Shown here: one piece after another, positions 51,983-60,151 of the stretch | How the letters are laid out: every line of letters begins with the position of its first letter | Numbering within the stretch: the stretch's first letter is position 1 | Source: JBBDYG01 sp040901765 | GTDB lineage: Bacteria > Planctomycetota > Planctomycetia > Pirellulales > Lacipirellulaceae | Direction of reading: 5' to 3' | Assembly (NCBI GenBank): GCA_040901765.1 | Contig: JBBDYG010000104.1 | Location: forward strand, 1-64,000 | DNA: 64,000 bases | Notes under the pieces: generated by a model | Databases searched by the model: none | Told to the model about the DNA's origin: nothing | Seen by the model: only the letters and a program-made list of their open reading frames with translations | Position numbers and translations under genes: made by a program

Positions 51983-53554
51983 ATGTCTTACTTTCCCGAT
52001 TTCGAGACGTTCGCCTCCCAAGCCGCTTCGGCCGATTTCGTGCCGGTTTACCGCCGGTTGATGAGCGACGCCCTGACTCCGGTCAGCGCGTTTCACCAGC
52101 TCGACATCGGCGCGGCGGCCTGCTTGTTCGAGAGCGTTGTCGGGGGCGAAAAGGTCGGTCGGTATAGCTTCCTCGCCGGCGAGCCTTTTCTCCTCCTGCA
52201 AGCACGCGGAAACGAAGTCACGGAAATCGAGTACGGCCGACCGGCAACCGATCAGCCCATCCAAACGACACGCCGGACCTTCACATCCAAAAACCCGCTC
52301 GCCGATTTACGGGAGCGGGTCCAGGCAGTCCGCATGGCCAAGCACCCGGGCCTGCCGCCGTTTGTGGGCGGGGCGGTTGGCTACGCTGGCTACGACACGG
52401 TCCGCTACGTCGAACGACTCCCCAACGCGCCGCCGGACGACCGGAGTTTGCCCGACCTCGCCTTCGCGTTCTTCGACCACATGGTCGTGTTCGACAACGT
52501 CCAAAAAACGTGTATCGTCGTGGCGCTGGCAAAGGTGGGGGAGGGACAACGGGTGAGGAGCGAGGAGCGAGATACCAAAACCTCGCCCATCGCCCCTCGC
52601 CCATCGCTCCTCGCCGCTTACGACGACGCTTGCCATCGCGTCGACCGCCTCGTCGAAAAACTTTTTGCCGCCACGACTCCGCTGGCTCCGATTGATATCG
52701 ACACGACCGGCGATCTCACGCTCGAGGCGGAGTCGAACTTCACGCAGCGCGAGTTCGAAGCCGCCGTGCGGAAGTGCGTGGAGTACATCCGTGCGGGTGA
52801 CATATTTCAGGTGGTCATCAGCCAGCGGTTGCAAACGCCGCTTTCGGTTGAACCCTTCGAGGTTTACCGTACGCTGCGAGTCGTTAACCCCAGCCCGTTT
52901 ATGTTCTATCTGCGCATGCCAGAGTGTACTCTTGTCGGCAGTTCGCCGGAAATCATGGTTCGCGTGGTCGATGGCAAAGTGACGGTGCGGCCCTTGGCCG
53001 GCACGCGCCGCCGCGGGCGAACCGACGAAGAAGATCGCGCGCTCGCCGAAGAGTTGCTGGCGGATCCAAAAGAACGCGCCGAGCATGTAATGCTCGTCGA
53101 TCTGGGCCGCAACGACGTCGGCCGCGTGGCCCGCTATGGCTCGGTGCAGCTTTCGGACGTAATGGTTATCGAGCGCTACAGCCACGTGATGCACATCACC
53201 TCAAACGTCACGGGCGAACTGACTCCCGAACGCGACGCCTTCGACGCCCTGGCTGCGTGCCTGCCCGCCGGGACCGTGTCGGGCGCGCCCAAGGTGCGTG
53301 CGATGGAAATCATCGACGAAATCGAGCCGCATCGCCGCGGTCCCTACGGGGGCGCGGTGGGGTACATCGACTTCGCCGGCAATATGGATACCTGCATCGC
53401 CCTGCGGACGATCGTCGTGCAGGACGGCATCGCCTACGTGCAAGCCGGGGCGGGGATTGTTGCCGACAGCGTTCCCGAACAAGAATATCAGGAAACCCTG
53501 AACAAGGCCCGCGGGTTGCTCAAAGCGATTGAGATTGCGCAAGCCAATTCATGA
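51983..53554 (+). CDS. trpE: Anthranilate synthase component I, with a low-complexity insertion
   Basis: The 523-residue enzyme converts chorismate to anthranilate with its glutaminase partner (not in the window). The feedback-site-like ACLFESVVGGEKVGRYSF lies near residue 50. The chorismate-binding core is clear: RPLAGTRRRGRTDEEDRALA, MLVDLGRNDVGRVA, LPAGTVSGAPKVRAMEIIDE and PYGGAVGYIDFAGNMDT. Between about residues 183 and 212 a stretch encoded by inverted GAGGAGCGA-type words (52537-52616) has no homology and looks inserted in frame. The start at 51983 follows a tandem-word leader without Shine-Dalgarno. Confidence 0.94.
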   Translation: MSYFPDFETFASQAASADFVPVYRRLMSDALTPVSAFHQLDIGAAACLFESVVGGEKVGRYSFLAGEPFLLLQARGNEVTEIEYGRPATDQPIQTTRRTFTSKNPLADLRERVQAVRMAKHPGLPPFVGGAVGYAGYDTVRYVERLPNAPPDDRSLPDLAFAFFDHMVVFDNVQKTCIVVALAKVGEGQRVRSEERDTKTSPIAPRPSLLAAYDDACHRVDRLVEKLFAATTPLAPIDIDTTGDLTLEAESNFTQREFEAAVRKCVEYIRAGDIFQVVISQRLQTPLSVEPFEVYRTLRVVNPSPFMFYLRMPECTLVGSSPEIMVRVVDGKVTVRPLAGTRRRGRTDEEDRALAEELLADPKERAEHVMLVDLGRNDVGRVARYGSVQLSDVMVIERYSHVMHITSNVTGELTPERDAFDALAACLPAGTVSGAPKVRAMEIIDEIEPHRRGPYGGAVGYIDFAGNMDTCIALRTIVVQDGIAYVQAGAGIVADSVPEQEYQETLNKARGLLKAIEIAQANS

Positions 53555-53587
53555 CTCGCACTTAAACATTGCTCGACGAGTACTCTG

Positions 53588-53812
53588 ATGCGTATGACGA
53601 TCGGCATAGCGGACATCATATATGTCGTAGGCGCAATTTTTCTCTTGTTGTTTGCGGAGTGGATCGGCATACCATCCTCAAGGGCCAAAATGTTTGGAAC
53701 TTTGATATTCGCCTTTTTCTTAGGATGTATTGTGAATTGGGCGCGCTCGCGCTTCGGTCCCGGAAAATCCATTGAGTTCACAACGCGCCCGAACGACAAC
53801 AAGATTGGATGA
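53588..53812 (+). CDS. Small membrane protein, 74 residues
   Basis: No family recognised. Two hydrophobic segments, GIADIIYVVGAIFLLLFAEW and TLIFAFFLGCIVNWARS, are separated by a short polar loop, giving a helical hairpin. ATG 53588 is used; MRMT has alternative ATG at 53594. It lies 33 bases after trpE and 70 before yqgE. Confidence 0.55.
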   Translation: MRMTIGIADIIYVVGAIFLLLFAEWIGIPSSRAKMFGTLIFAFFLGCIVNWARSRFGPGKSIEFTTRPNDNKIG

Positions 53813-53881
53813 CGAAGTCTTGTTTGGCGGTGCGCGGCGGTATCACTTCTGCCTTCTGACTTTTCACATCTGCCTTTCCCA

Positions 53882-54433
53882 ATGCGTTCACTCACTGGTC
53901 AACTGCTCGTTGCCTCGCGGCACCTGCTTGATCCGAACTTCCGCCAGACGGTGGTGCTGATGCTCGAGCACGCCGAGCAAGGTGCGCTCGGCGTGGTGCT
54001 CAATCGACCGTCGGACCGGACGATTCGAGAAGTTTGGGAGGCGGTGAAGGCCGATCCCTGCGATAACGAAAACGTGATTTACGTCGGCGGCCCCGTGCCC
54101 GGACCGCTCGTCGCCCTCCACGGCAACAAACCGCTCAGCGAGAAGGAAGTGCTACCGGGTGTTTACATGTCGATGCAGCGCTCCACGCTCGATCAACTGG
54201 TGCGCGAACCCAACCAAACCCTGCGGGTCTTTAACGGCAACTCCGGCTGGGCAAGCGGCCAATTGGAGAGTGAAATGAAAGCCGGTGGCTGGCTTCGAAC
54301 CGCAGCGACCCCGGAGGACGTATTCGCCGACCACGCGACCTTATGGAAGAAGGCGACCCAGCGCATCGGCCTGTCCATCATGTTGCCCGGAACCTCGCCC
54401 GATCGCCTTCCAGGCGATCCGTCCGCCAACTGA
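53882..54433 (+). CDS. yqgE: YqgE/AlgH family protein
   Basis: The 183-residue protein is recognisable from its start LTGQLLVASRHLLDPNFRQT, VVLMLEHAEQGALGVVLNRP and VIYVGGPVPGPLVALHG, which follow the YqgE/AlgH pattern. The family is widespread and its role is not well settled. Length fits. The leader has repeated TTCTGCCTT/ATCTGCCTTTCC words ending directly at the ATG, without a Shine-Dalgarno. Confidence 0.9.
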   Translation: MRSLTGQLLVASRHLLDPNFRQTVVLMLEHAEQGALGVVLNRPSDRTIREVWEAVKADPCDNENVIYVGGPVPGPLVALHGNKPLSEKEVLPGVYMSMQRSTLDQLVREPNQTLRVFNGNSGWASGQLESEMKAGGWLRTAATPEDVFADHATLWKKATQRIGLSIMLPGTSPDRLPGDPSAN

Positions 54434-54764
54434 CGCGAAGCGCTCCGCTGCGCCTCGAAGACTCGGCTCCGCGTCGCGGCTAAACTCTACTTCTGCCTTC
54501 GCACATCTCACATCTGCCTTTCCTCCCGTCAAAATCCCTCAACTCCACCGGCACCCCTTGCCGACAAAGTACCTAGTCGTTTGCTTTTGCCCAAACCGAC
54601 TCTTAGAATGTGGCCATGACTCTGCGATTAAGCGGAAACCGCGGCTGCCTGTGTACGACGCCGGCCTAACGCCGGTCGTTCTGCGTGTTTGCCCCAGCGG
54701 GCAGACTCTCTCGCTTTGCGTCCGCAAGTCCGCGTGACGCCCCTCGCCTTCGGGAGAAACCACG
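54434..54764. other. Intergenic region, leader-like words, no gene seen
   Basis: The 330 bases hold the inverse of the 51.68-kb GCCGCG word (54456-54480) and a CTTCTGCCTTCGCACATCTC word near 54490-54509, similar to the yqgE leader. A short frame exists but is not convincing. Confidence 0.5.
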
Positions 54765-55721
54765 ATGGCAACCGATTTCCGGCTCAAAGACCAGCTTCCC
54801 GAGCTTACCAAGCGGATCGTCGCGACCTACGACCAAATCGGCACAATCAACCACCTCGACCATTGCCCCCTGCCGAAGTACGACGAGATCATCGCCGCGG
54901 TAAATGACTTGCTGGAGATTCTTTACCCCGGCTTCCGCCAGCGTGAGGGACTCCATCGGGGGAATGTCGAGTTTTACGTCGGCGATCTAATCGACCGCCT
55001 ACACGACCGGCTGACGGTCCAGATGGGCCGCGCATTGAGGCATGAAGCGGGCGCAACCAGCGACTGCGAGACGGTCGAGGACTTCGAAGCGCTCGGCCAA
55101 GCCAAGACGCTGTTGTTTCTCGATCGGCTGCCCGAATTGAGGCGTACGCTCGCCACCGACGTGCAGGCGGCATTCGACGGCGACCCCGCCTGCAAGACGC
55201 CCGATGAGGTGATCTTCTGCTATCCCGGTCTATATGCCATTACCATTTTTCGCCTGGCCCATCTGCTCCACGAGCTACAGATTCCGTACATTCCCCGCAT
55301 GATGACTGAGTGGGCTCACGGTCGCACGGGGATCGACATTCACCCCGGGGCCACAATCGGCGACTATTTTTTCATCGACCACGGCACGGGTGTCGTCATC
55401 GGTGAGACGTGCGAGATCGGCGAGCAGGTGAAACTTTATCAGGGTGTTACGCTCGGCGCTCTAAGTTTTGCCACCGACTCCGAAGGCAACCTCGTCCGCG
55501 GTCACAAGCGCCATCCGACGATCGAGGACCGCGTGGTCGTCTACGCAAATGCGACGATCCTGGGCGGACGCACTGTGATCGGCCACGATTCGGTCATCGG
55601 TTCAAGCGTGTGGCTGACCCACAGCGTCGCCCCTCATACGACCGTAGTGCTCGAAAAGCCACAGCTTCGCATGAAGAGCGAAGTCGACGAACTGAAACCC
55701 GAGTTGGGCTTTCAAATCTGA
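54765..55721 (+). CDS. cysE: Serine O-acetyltransferase
   Basis: The 318-residue enzyme acetylates serine for cysteine synthesis. After a helical N-terminal domain come left-handed beta-helix hexapeptide repeats: GIDIHPGATIGDYFFIDHGTG, VVIGETCEIGEQVKLYQGVT, LGALSF and VVVYANATILGGRTVIG, matching the EpsC/CysE long type. The active-site histidine is in the IDHGTG stretch. No cysteine synthase gene is next to it. Start ATG 54765. Confidence 0.93.
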   Translation: MATDFRLKDQLPELTKRIVATYDQIGTINHLDHCPLPKYDEIIAAVNDLLEILYPGFRQREGLHRGNVEFYVGDLIDRLHDRLTVQMGRALRHEAGATSDCETVEDFEALGQAKTLLFLDRLPELRRTLATDVQAAFDGDPACKTPDEVIFCYPGLYAITIFRLAHLLHELQIPYIPRMMTEWAHGRTGIDIHPGATIGDYFFIDHGTGVVIGETCEIGEQVKLYQGVTLGALSFATDSEGNLVRGHKRHPTIEDRVVVYANATILGGRTVIGHDSVIGSSVWLTHSVAPHTTVVLEKPQLRMKSEVDELKPELGFQI

Positions 55722-55761
55722 TCCCCCTCCTGCGTCCTCGGGGCAGGGGCTAGGGGAGAGG

Positions 55762-56133
55762 CTACCGCACGATAATTACCGGCGCGCGTTGCGAGTGGAA
55801 CCAACCGAACGGCCGGCCGCCGGGCACTTGCCAGGCTGGGCTGTACATCGTGGAGAAAGGCGTGGCGCTGGCTGTGGGGCGCGAGTTCGACATGCCGTAC
55901 CACTGCATCGCCGCCATCCGATCCATCCGCTGTGCGGCGCGAATCTGCGCCTTCTGCTGGATAATCGCCCGCGGATTGGGTTTCGGCGTGTAATTCTGCT
56001 CGTAGGACCAATTCTCCTCGGCGTCGACGGCTGGAGTCGGAGGCACGTCGCGAATGGGTTGCTGGGCCGGGGTCGGCGAAATCGTGGCGAACATCCACGT
56101 GCAGGCAGTGAACAGGGCAAGTCGAATGCGCAT
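55762..56133 (-). CDS. Secreted protein, 123 residues
   Basis: No named family. A signal peptide (RLALFTACTWMFATISPTPAQ) leads to a polar, tyrosine- and glutamine-rich chain: NWSYEQNYTPKPNPRAIIQQ, AAQRMDRMAAMQWYGMSNSR, and an end with PGGRPFGWFHSQRAPVIIV. Pattern is common in planctomycetes. It converges on cysE, 40 bp away, with a GGGGCAGGGGCTAGGGGAGAGG word between. Confidence 0.65.
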   Translation of the reverse strand: MRIRLALFTACTWMFATISPTPAQQPIRDVPPTPAVDAEENWSYEQNYTPKPNPRAIIQQKAQIRAAQRMDRMAAMQWYGMSNSRPTASATPFSTMYSPAWQVPGGRPFGWFHSQRAPVIIVR

Positions 56134-56578
56134 CGGAAACTCCGCGATTGCAAGTCGGAAGGTGATTCAGATTGCCCGCCGAACTATCGGCAGAGCGTCC
56201 AAGACTTTGCTTCGGCCACCAGCCGGGGAAACCATCAGACAGAGGTGCTCCCGCCGCAATACTGATGCCCTGCGGGGCGAAACTTTTCCGGTTAGGCAAA
56301 TTCACCGCCCCAAATAGCTAAAAAATCTCCGTTCGGATGGGGCCTGACCCGTAGAATCGCCGCGGGCGGGGTGATACCATAAGTTGCCGTAGGGCTGGCT
56401 CGGACGTTTGCAAACTTGCACTTCAGCCGAATCTTCCCGACTGCTGCCAAGATTGATCGGTTCGAAGCGAATTCTGTTACGGACGCCAATTCGTAGCGCA
56501 CAATTGCTGCATGACGCCCTCCGTTCAGTTCGGCGACAACCGTACCTATCCTCTCCCGTAACGACAAGGAGTTCAGTG
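56134..56578. other. Intergenic region, no gene seen
   Basis: About 445 bases between divergent genes. The frames that cross it have no recognisable domains. No clear repeat was found beyond short G/C-rich runs. Confidence 0.5.
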
Positions 56579-56731
56579 ATGAAGAGTTTTGGCTTGTGGC
56601 TGTTGTCAGTCACCATGCTCGGTTTGACCCTGGGATGTGGCGATGCCACGGATGATAAGAAGATCGACCCGGCCCCGTCGGTCACGGACCCCGCCGATCC
56701 GGTCACTCCCCCAGCGGATCCCGCGCCGTAA
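56579..56731 (+). CDS. Very small lipoprotein, 50 residues
   Basis: An AAGGAG site eight bases before ATG 56579 marks the start. The signal peptide KSFGLWLLSVTMLGLTLGCG has a lipobox (LTLGC), so the cysteine near residue 20 is probably lipidated. The mature part is a short acidic, proline-rich tail (DKKIDPAPSVTDPADPVTP). Such tiny lipoproteins are widespread in planctomycetes, with no known function. A terminator follows at 56788. Confidence 0.72.
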   Translation: MKSFGLWLLSVTMLGLTLGCGDATDDKKIDPAPSVTDPADPVTPPADPAP

Positions 56732-56787
56732 GCGGGGCACTTTGAATGCCGCTTTTATCGCGCGGCGATCGAAGGCGTAATACAGTG

Positions 56788-56821
56788 CGACCCTGGCGTC
56801 TGCTTGCAGATGCCAGGGTCG
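56788..56821. terminator. Bidirectional terminator between convergent genes
   Basis: CGACCCTGGC (56788-56797), a G, and TCTGC pair with GCAGA, a T, and GCCAGGGTCG (56806-56821), a 16-pair stem with one wobble and a TT tip. TTGTATTTAT follows on the plus strand. It lies between the lipoprotein gene and the opposing 56857-57186 gene. Confidence 0.85.
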
Positions 56822-56856
56822 TTGTATTTATCGGATGCGAGATCTGCCGCGTCCAA

Positions 56857-57186
56857 CTACGCTGCCTTGCTCTGTTTCACATCCCGGGACGCCTTCGCAA
56901 AATCGCTGACGACGAGCGTCACCGTCCGCTCCGTGGCGCGGGCCAGGATTTCTCGCGACTGTTCCGGCGTCAATGTCGGAACGCTCGACAGCACGAATTG
57001 CATTTGTTGGCGCACGGGCTTCGCGGCGCGAGCCCGCACATAGCCGCGTGCTTCGGCTTGGCTCATCGAATGAACGACGCCACTGAGTCGCCGCTCGACC
57101 TCAGTGACCGCCCGCTCGGCGACCTGCGTCGCCAACTCCTCCAGCCGCACGCTGCGGCCGGTGAACAACAATTGAATCAGATTCAT
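56857..57186 (-). CDS. Small helical protein, 109 residues
   Basis: I do not recognise a family. ATG 57186, preceded by AAGGA, gives MNLIQLLFTGRSVRLEELAT, then long helices (AVTEVERRLSGVVHSMSQAE and TLTPEQSREILARATERTV). The chain is polar and would be cytoplasmic. The longer open frame to 57330 is rejected as noise. Confidence 0.65.
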   Translation of the reverse strand: MNLIQLLFTGRSVRLEELATQVAERAVTEVERRLSGVVHSMSQAEARGYVRARAAKPVRQQMQFVLSSVPTLTPEQSREILARATERTVTLVVSDFAKASRDVKQSKAA

Positions 57187-57520
57187 GCGTCGGTCCTTCG
57201 ACGTGTCCACGGAATGAACGCAACTCCCCTGCCCGCTCCGTTGTTGCATCGAACCCGAACCATGCGGTTCTTGATGGCAGCTCTCCCGCTGCCAGCTAGT
57301 TCGCGGAACCGGTACAAACGGGCCGATCAACGCCCGTTAGTGCTGGCATCGATCCTCAGCCAGAATCTCTTTCCGGTCTTGACCAACGCCCCCGGCTTGC
57401 GTAGTTTTTACCAAAGTGTGCGGGCTGTAATGGTCGAATCATTTACGGACTACTTTAGCGTCTGCCCTTTCGCTGCCCACTATTTGGTAGCACGGCAACT
57501 AGCGCAAGCATCCCCCACAG
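57187..57520. other. Intergenic region upstream of tRNA-Cys, no gene seen
   Basis: About 330 bases. Frames crossing it lack domains. It should contain the promoters for the small gene at 57186 and for tRNA-Cys. Confidence 0.5.
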
Positions 57521-57592
57521 GGCGCCGTAGCCAAGTGGCTAAGGCATCGGATTGCAAATCCGACATCCCCGGTTCGAATCCGGGCGGCGCCT
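57521..57592 (+). tRNA. tRNA-Cys (GCA)
   Basis: The 72-nt cloverleaf has acceptor GGCGCCG/CGGCGCC, anticodon stem TCGGA/TCCGA around TTGCAAA (anticodon GCA), and T-stem CCCGG/CCGGG around TTCGAAT. The discriminator is T. No CCA is encoded. There is no sign of insertion at this site. Confidence 0.96.
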
Positions 57593-57678
57593 CTGGCTTT
57601 CTTCTCGGCGACCTGCCAATTCGCGATGCGAACTTTTCCACACCGGCGGACGATTCGTAATGACATTGGCTCGTCCCC

Positions 57679-58416
57679 ATGAAAACCTTTCCTTTCATCC
57701 GCATCAAACAGCTTGCCCAGTCGCTGCGACACCTGGAATGGGCACCGGTGGTTCTACTTCTGATTGCGGTCGCCCTGGGATGGGGCTTTCTGGAACTCGC
57801 CGACGTGGTAATTGAAGGGGACACGGCGAGCCTCGACGAGTCAATTTTGCTCGCCATGCGGAACTCAGCCGATCAAGCCGACCCCCTTGGGCCGCGGTGG
57901 ATGGAAGAGATCGCCCGCGATATCACTGCGCTGGGCGGGATCGCCGTGCTGTTTCTGGTAATGTTCACCGTAGTTTCGTTCCTATGGACTCTCACCCGCC
58001 GCCGCATGGCGATTTACATGCTCGTGGCAGTGATTGGGGCGCTCGCAATAGGTTATGCCCTGAAGCTTGGCTATGCTCGGCCGCGGCCGGACCTGGTGCC
58101 CCACGGCTCGCACGTTTACACGCACAGCTTCCCCAGCGGTCACGCAGTGATGGCCGCCGCTACCTATCTGACGCTCGGGCTGCTGGTGGCACGGCTGGTG
58201 ACAAACCGCTATTTGCAAGTGCTTGTGGTTAGCCTGGCAATCGCGATCACGCTCGCCGTCGGCGTCAGCCGCGTCTACCTCGGCGTCCACTGGCCAAGCG
58301 ATGTGCTCGCCGGTTGGGCGCTTGGTACGCTGTGGGCGCTGGTCTGTTGGGTGGCGGCGGCGTGGTTGCAAACGCACGGAGATTTGGAGCGGGAAGTCGA
58401 TGTGCCGATGAAATAG
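57679..58416 (+). CDS. PAP2-family membrane phosphatase
   Basis: The 245-residue protein has about six membrane segments and the three PAP2 signature motifs: KLGYARPRPDL near residue 129, SFPSGHAVMAAATY near residue 150, and SRVYLGVHWPSDVLAGW near residue 200. The arrangement of Arg/His residues predicts phosphatidic-acid or undecaprenyl-pyrophosphate phosphatase activity on the outer face of the membrane. The start is ATG 57679. Confidence 0.92.
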   Translation: MKTFPFIRIKQLAQSLRHLEWAPVVLLLIAVALGWGFLELADVVIEGDTASLDESILLAMRNSADQADPLGPRWMEEIARDITALGGIAVLFLVMFTVVSFLWTLTRRRMAIYMLVAVIGALAIGYALKLGYARPRPDLVPHGSHVYTHSFPSGHAVMAAATYLTLGLLVARLVTNRYLQVLVVSLAIAITLAVGVSRVYLGVHWPSDVLAGWALGTLWALVCWVAAAWLQTHGDLEREVDVPMK

Positions 58417-58668
58417 CTACCAGAACCGCTGTCGCATTTCGTCGCTTGGGATTCCACCGTTTGCACTGACACGAGAACGCGAGCGCTCGATCAGATCGAG
58501 GAATTGTCGATTGCTGCTTAGCGAAACTGTTTCCAAGTCGGTGTTTTCGATGGGGACGAGAGCGGCAACGGGTTGACCTTCGATGGTCACGATGAGTGGA
58601 CCGTTTCCAATGCCAGCCGTGTACTCGGCTAACGTCGACGTGGCATCTGATGTTTCGATAATCTTCAT
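58417..58668 (-). CDS. Phd/YefM-type antitoxin-like protein, no adjacent toxin
   Basis: ATG 58668 follows an AGGAG site and gives 83 residues: MKIIETSDATSTLAEYTAG, with the hallmark PLIVTIEGQPVAALVPIEN of Phd/YefM antitoxins, then a helical tail. In classic modules a toxin gene overlaps downstream; here the next gene downstream is the convergent PAP2 gene, sharing no spacer. No toxin was seen in either direction, so it may regulate a distant partner or be an orphan. Confidence 0.75.
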   Translation of the reverse strand: MKIIETSDATSTLAEYTAGIGNGPLIVTIEGQPVAALVPIENTDLETVSLSSNRQFLDLIERSRSRVSANGGIPSDEMRQRFW

Positions 58669-58696
58669 AACTCGATCTCCTGACCGCCGACAACTG

Positions 58697-60124
58697 TCAC
58701 GCCAGTATCTCCTGCACCACATTCCCCGCGACATCAGTCAGCCGAAAGTTTCGGCCCGCGTAGGGGTAGGTGAGTTTTAAGTGGTCGAGACCCAACAGGT
58801 GCAAGATCGTCGCGTGCAGGTCGTGCATGTGGACCTTTTGGTCGATGGCGATGTGGCCGAACTCGTCGGTAGCGCCATACGAGAAACCAGGCTTGACGCC
58901 CGCGCCGGCCAGCCAAATGGTGAACCCGTCGGGATTGTGATCGCGGCCAGTGCCGTTGTTTTGGGCAAACGGGTTGCGTCCAAATTCACCGCCCCACCAG
59001 ACGAGCGTGTCTTCGAGCAGGCCGCGTTGTTCGAGATCGCGCAGGAGACCGGCGATCGGCTTATCGACTGCCCGGGCATGCTGTGCGTGCTTGGGCATGT
59101 CGGAGTGCTGGTCCCACGGTGGGTTGTTCGAGTTGTCGGTATAATTCACCTGAATGTAACGGACGCCCGACTCGGCCAGGCGGCGGGCCATCAGGCATTG
59201 CCGGCCGTAGTCATCCGTTTCCTTCTGGCCGATGCCGTACATGGTGTGCGTCTGAGGCGATTCGTCCGCCAGATCGATCGCGCTGGGGGCGTGACGCTGC
59301 ATCCGAAACGCCATTTCATAGGACTCGATCACCGCTTCCAGATTCGTGTCGCTCGCGTGGCGATCCAACTGCTGACGATTGAGCGCCTGCACGAGGTCGA
59401 ACTGGGCTTGTTGTGCTGGTACGTCACGTCGGTCGTTCGAAAGATGTCGGATCTGTGCTTCCTTCGCCGGCACACCCGCCCGGCCAATGGTTGTGCCTTG
59501 GTACGCGGCCGGGAGAAATGCATTTCCGTAGTTGCGCGGTCCGCCGTTGCCCAGCGAAGGCGTGAGCACAACGAAGCCGGGCAAGTTTTCGTTCTCGCTG
59601 CCGAGGCCGTAGTTGACCCAGGCGCCCATGGAGGGGCGAAGCAAGTTGGTTGAACCGGTGTGAAGAAAAAGCGTCGCGGGGCCGTGGGCGACTCCTTCGG
59701 TGTGCAAGCCGTGGAGGAAGCACAGCTTGTCGACGCAGGTGTTCATCTCGGGGAACAGGTCGCTGGTCCACTTGCCCGACTGCCCGCGCTGGCGGAACTT
59801 CCAGAGGGCCTTCATCACCCGCGCTTCGACGCCGATGCCCGTTTTGGCGATGCTGCGGGCGTCGCGGAACTGGCGCATCGCGCCATCGTGCTTTTCAAGC
59901 ACCGGCTTATAGTCGAAGCTATCGACTTGGCTCACGCCACCGGCCATGAAGAGGAAAATAATTCGCTTGGCGCGCGGTGCGATCGGCGTGAGCTTGGCAC
60001 TCACGCGACTGCCCGAGGCGTCGTCGTTCATCAGGCTCGCCAAAGCAAGCCCTCCGAAGCCGCACGCGACTTCTTGCAGCATCTGCCGGCGGGAACGAAT
60101 GGCGACGGGGTTGAAGTGCGACAT
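58697..60124 (-). CDS. DUF1501 domain secreted protein, second copy
   Basis: The 475-residue protein starts RSRRQMLQEVACGFGGLALA, a Tat-like leader, then has IIFLFMAGGVSQVDSFDYKP, VRYIQVNYTDNSNNPPWDQH, VWWGGEFGRNPFAQ and the closing YAGRNFRLTDVAGNVVQEIL. It is the same family as 8662-10068 with the usual overall layout. It follows the PSCyt1/PSD1 gene by 27 bases on the same strand. Confidence 0.93.
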   Translation of the reverse strand: MSHFNPVAIRSRRQMLQEVACGFGGLALASLMNDDASGSRVSAKLTPIAPRAKRIIFLFMAGGVSQVDSFDYKPVLEKHDGAMRQFRDARSIAKTGIGVEARVMKALWKFRQRGQSGKWTSDLFPEMNTCVDKLCFLHGLHTEGVAHGPATLFLHTGSTNLLRPSMGAWVNYGLGSENENLPGFVVLTPSLGNGGPRNYGNAFLPAAYQGTTIGRAGVPAKEAQIRHLSNDRRDVPAQQAQFDLVQALNRQQLDRHASDTNLEAVIESYEMAFRMQRHAPSAIDLADESPQTHTMYGIGQKETDDYGRQCLMARRLAESGVRYIQVNYTDNSNNPPWDQHSDMPKHAQHARAVDKPIAGLLRDLEQRGLLEDTLVWWGGEFGRNPFAQNNGTGRDHNPDGFTIWLAGAGVKPGFSYGATDEFGHIAIDQKVHMHDLHATILHLLGLDHLKLTYPYAGRNFRLTDVAGNVVQEILA

Positions 60125-60151
60125 GATAGTGTTTCAGCAAATCTTTGCTCA

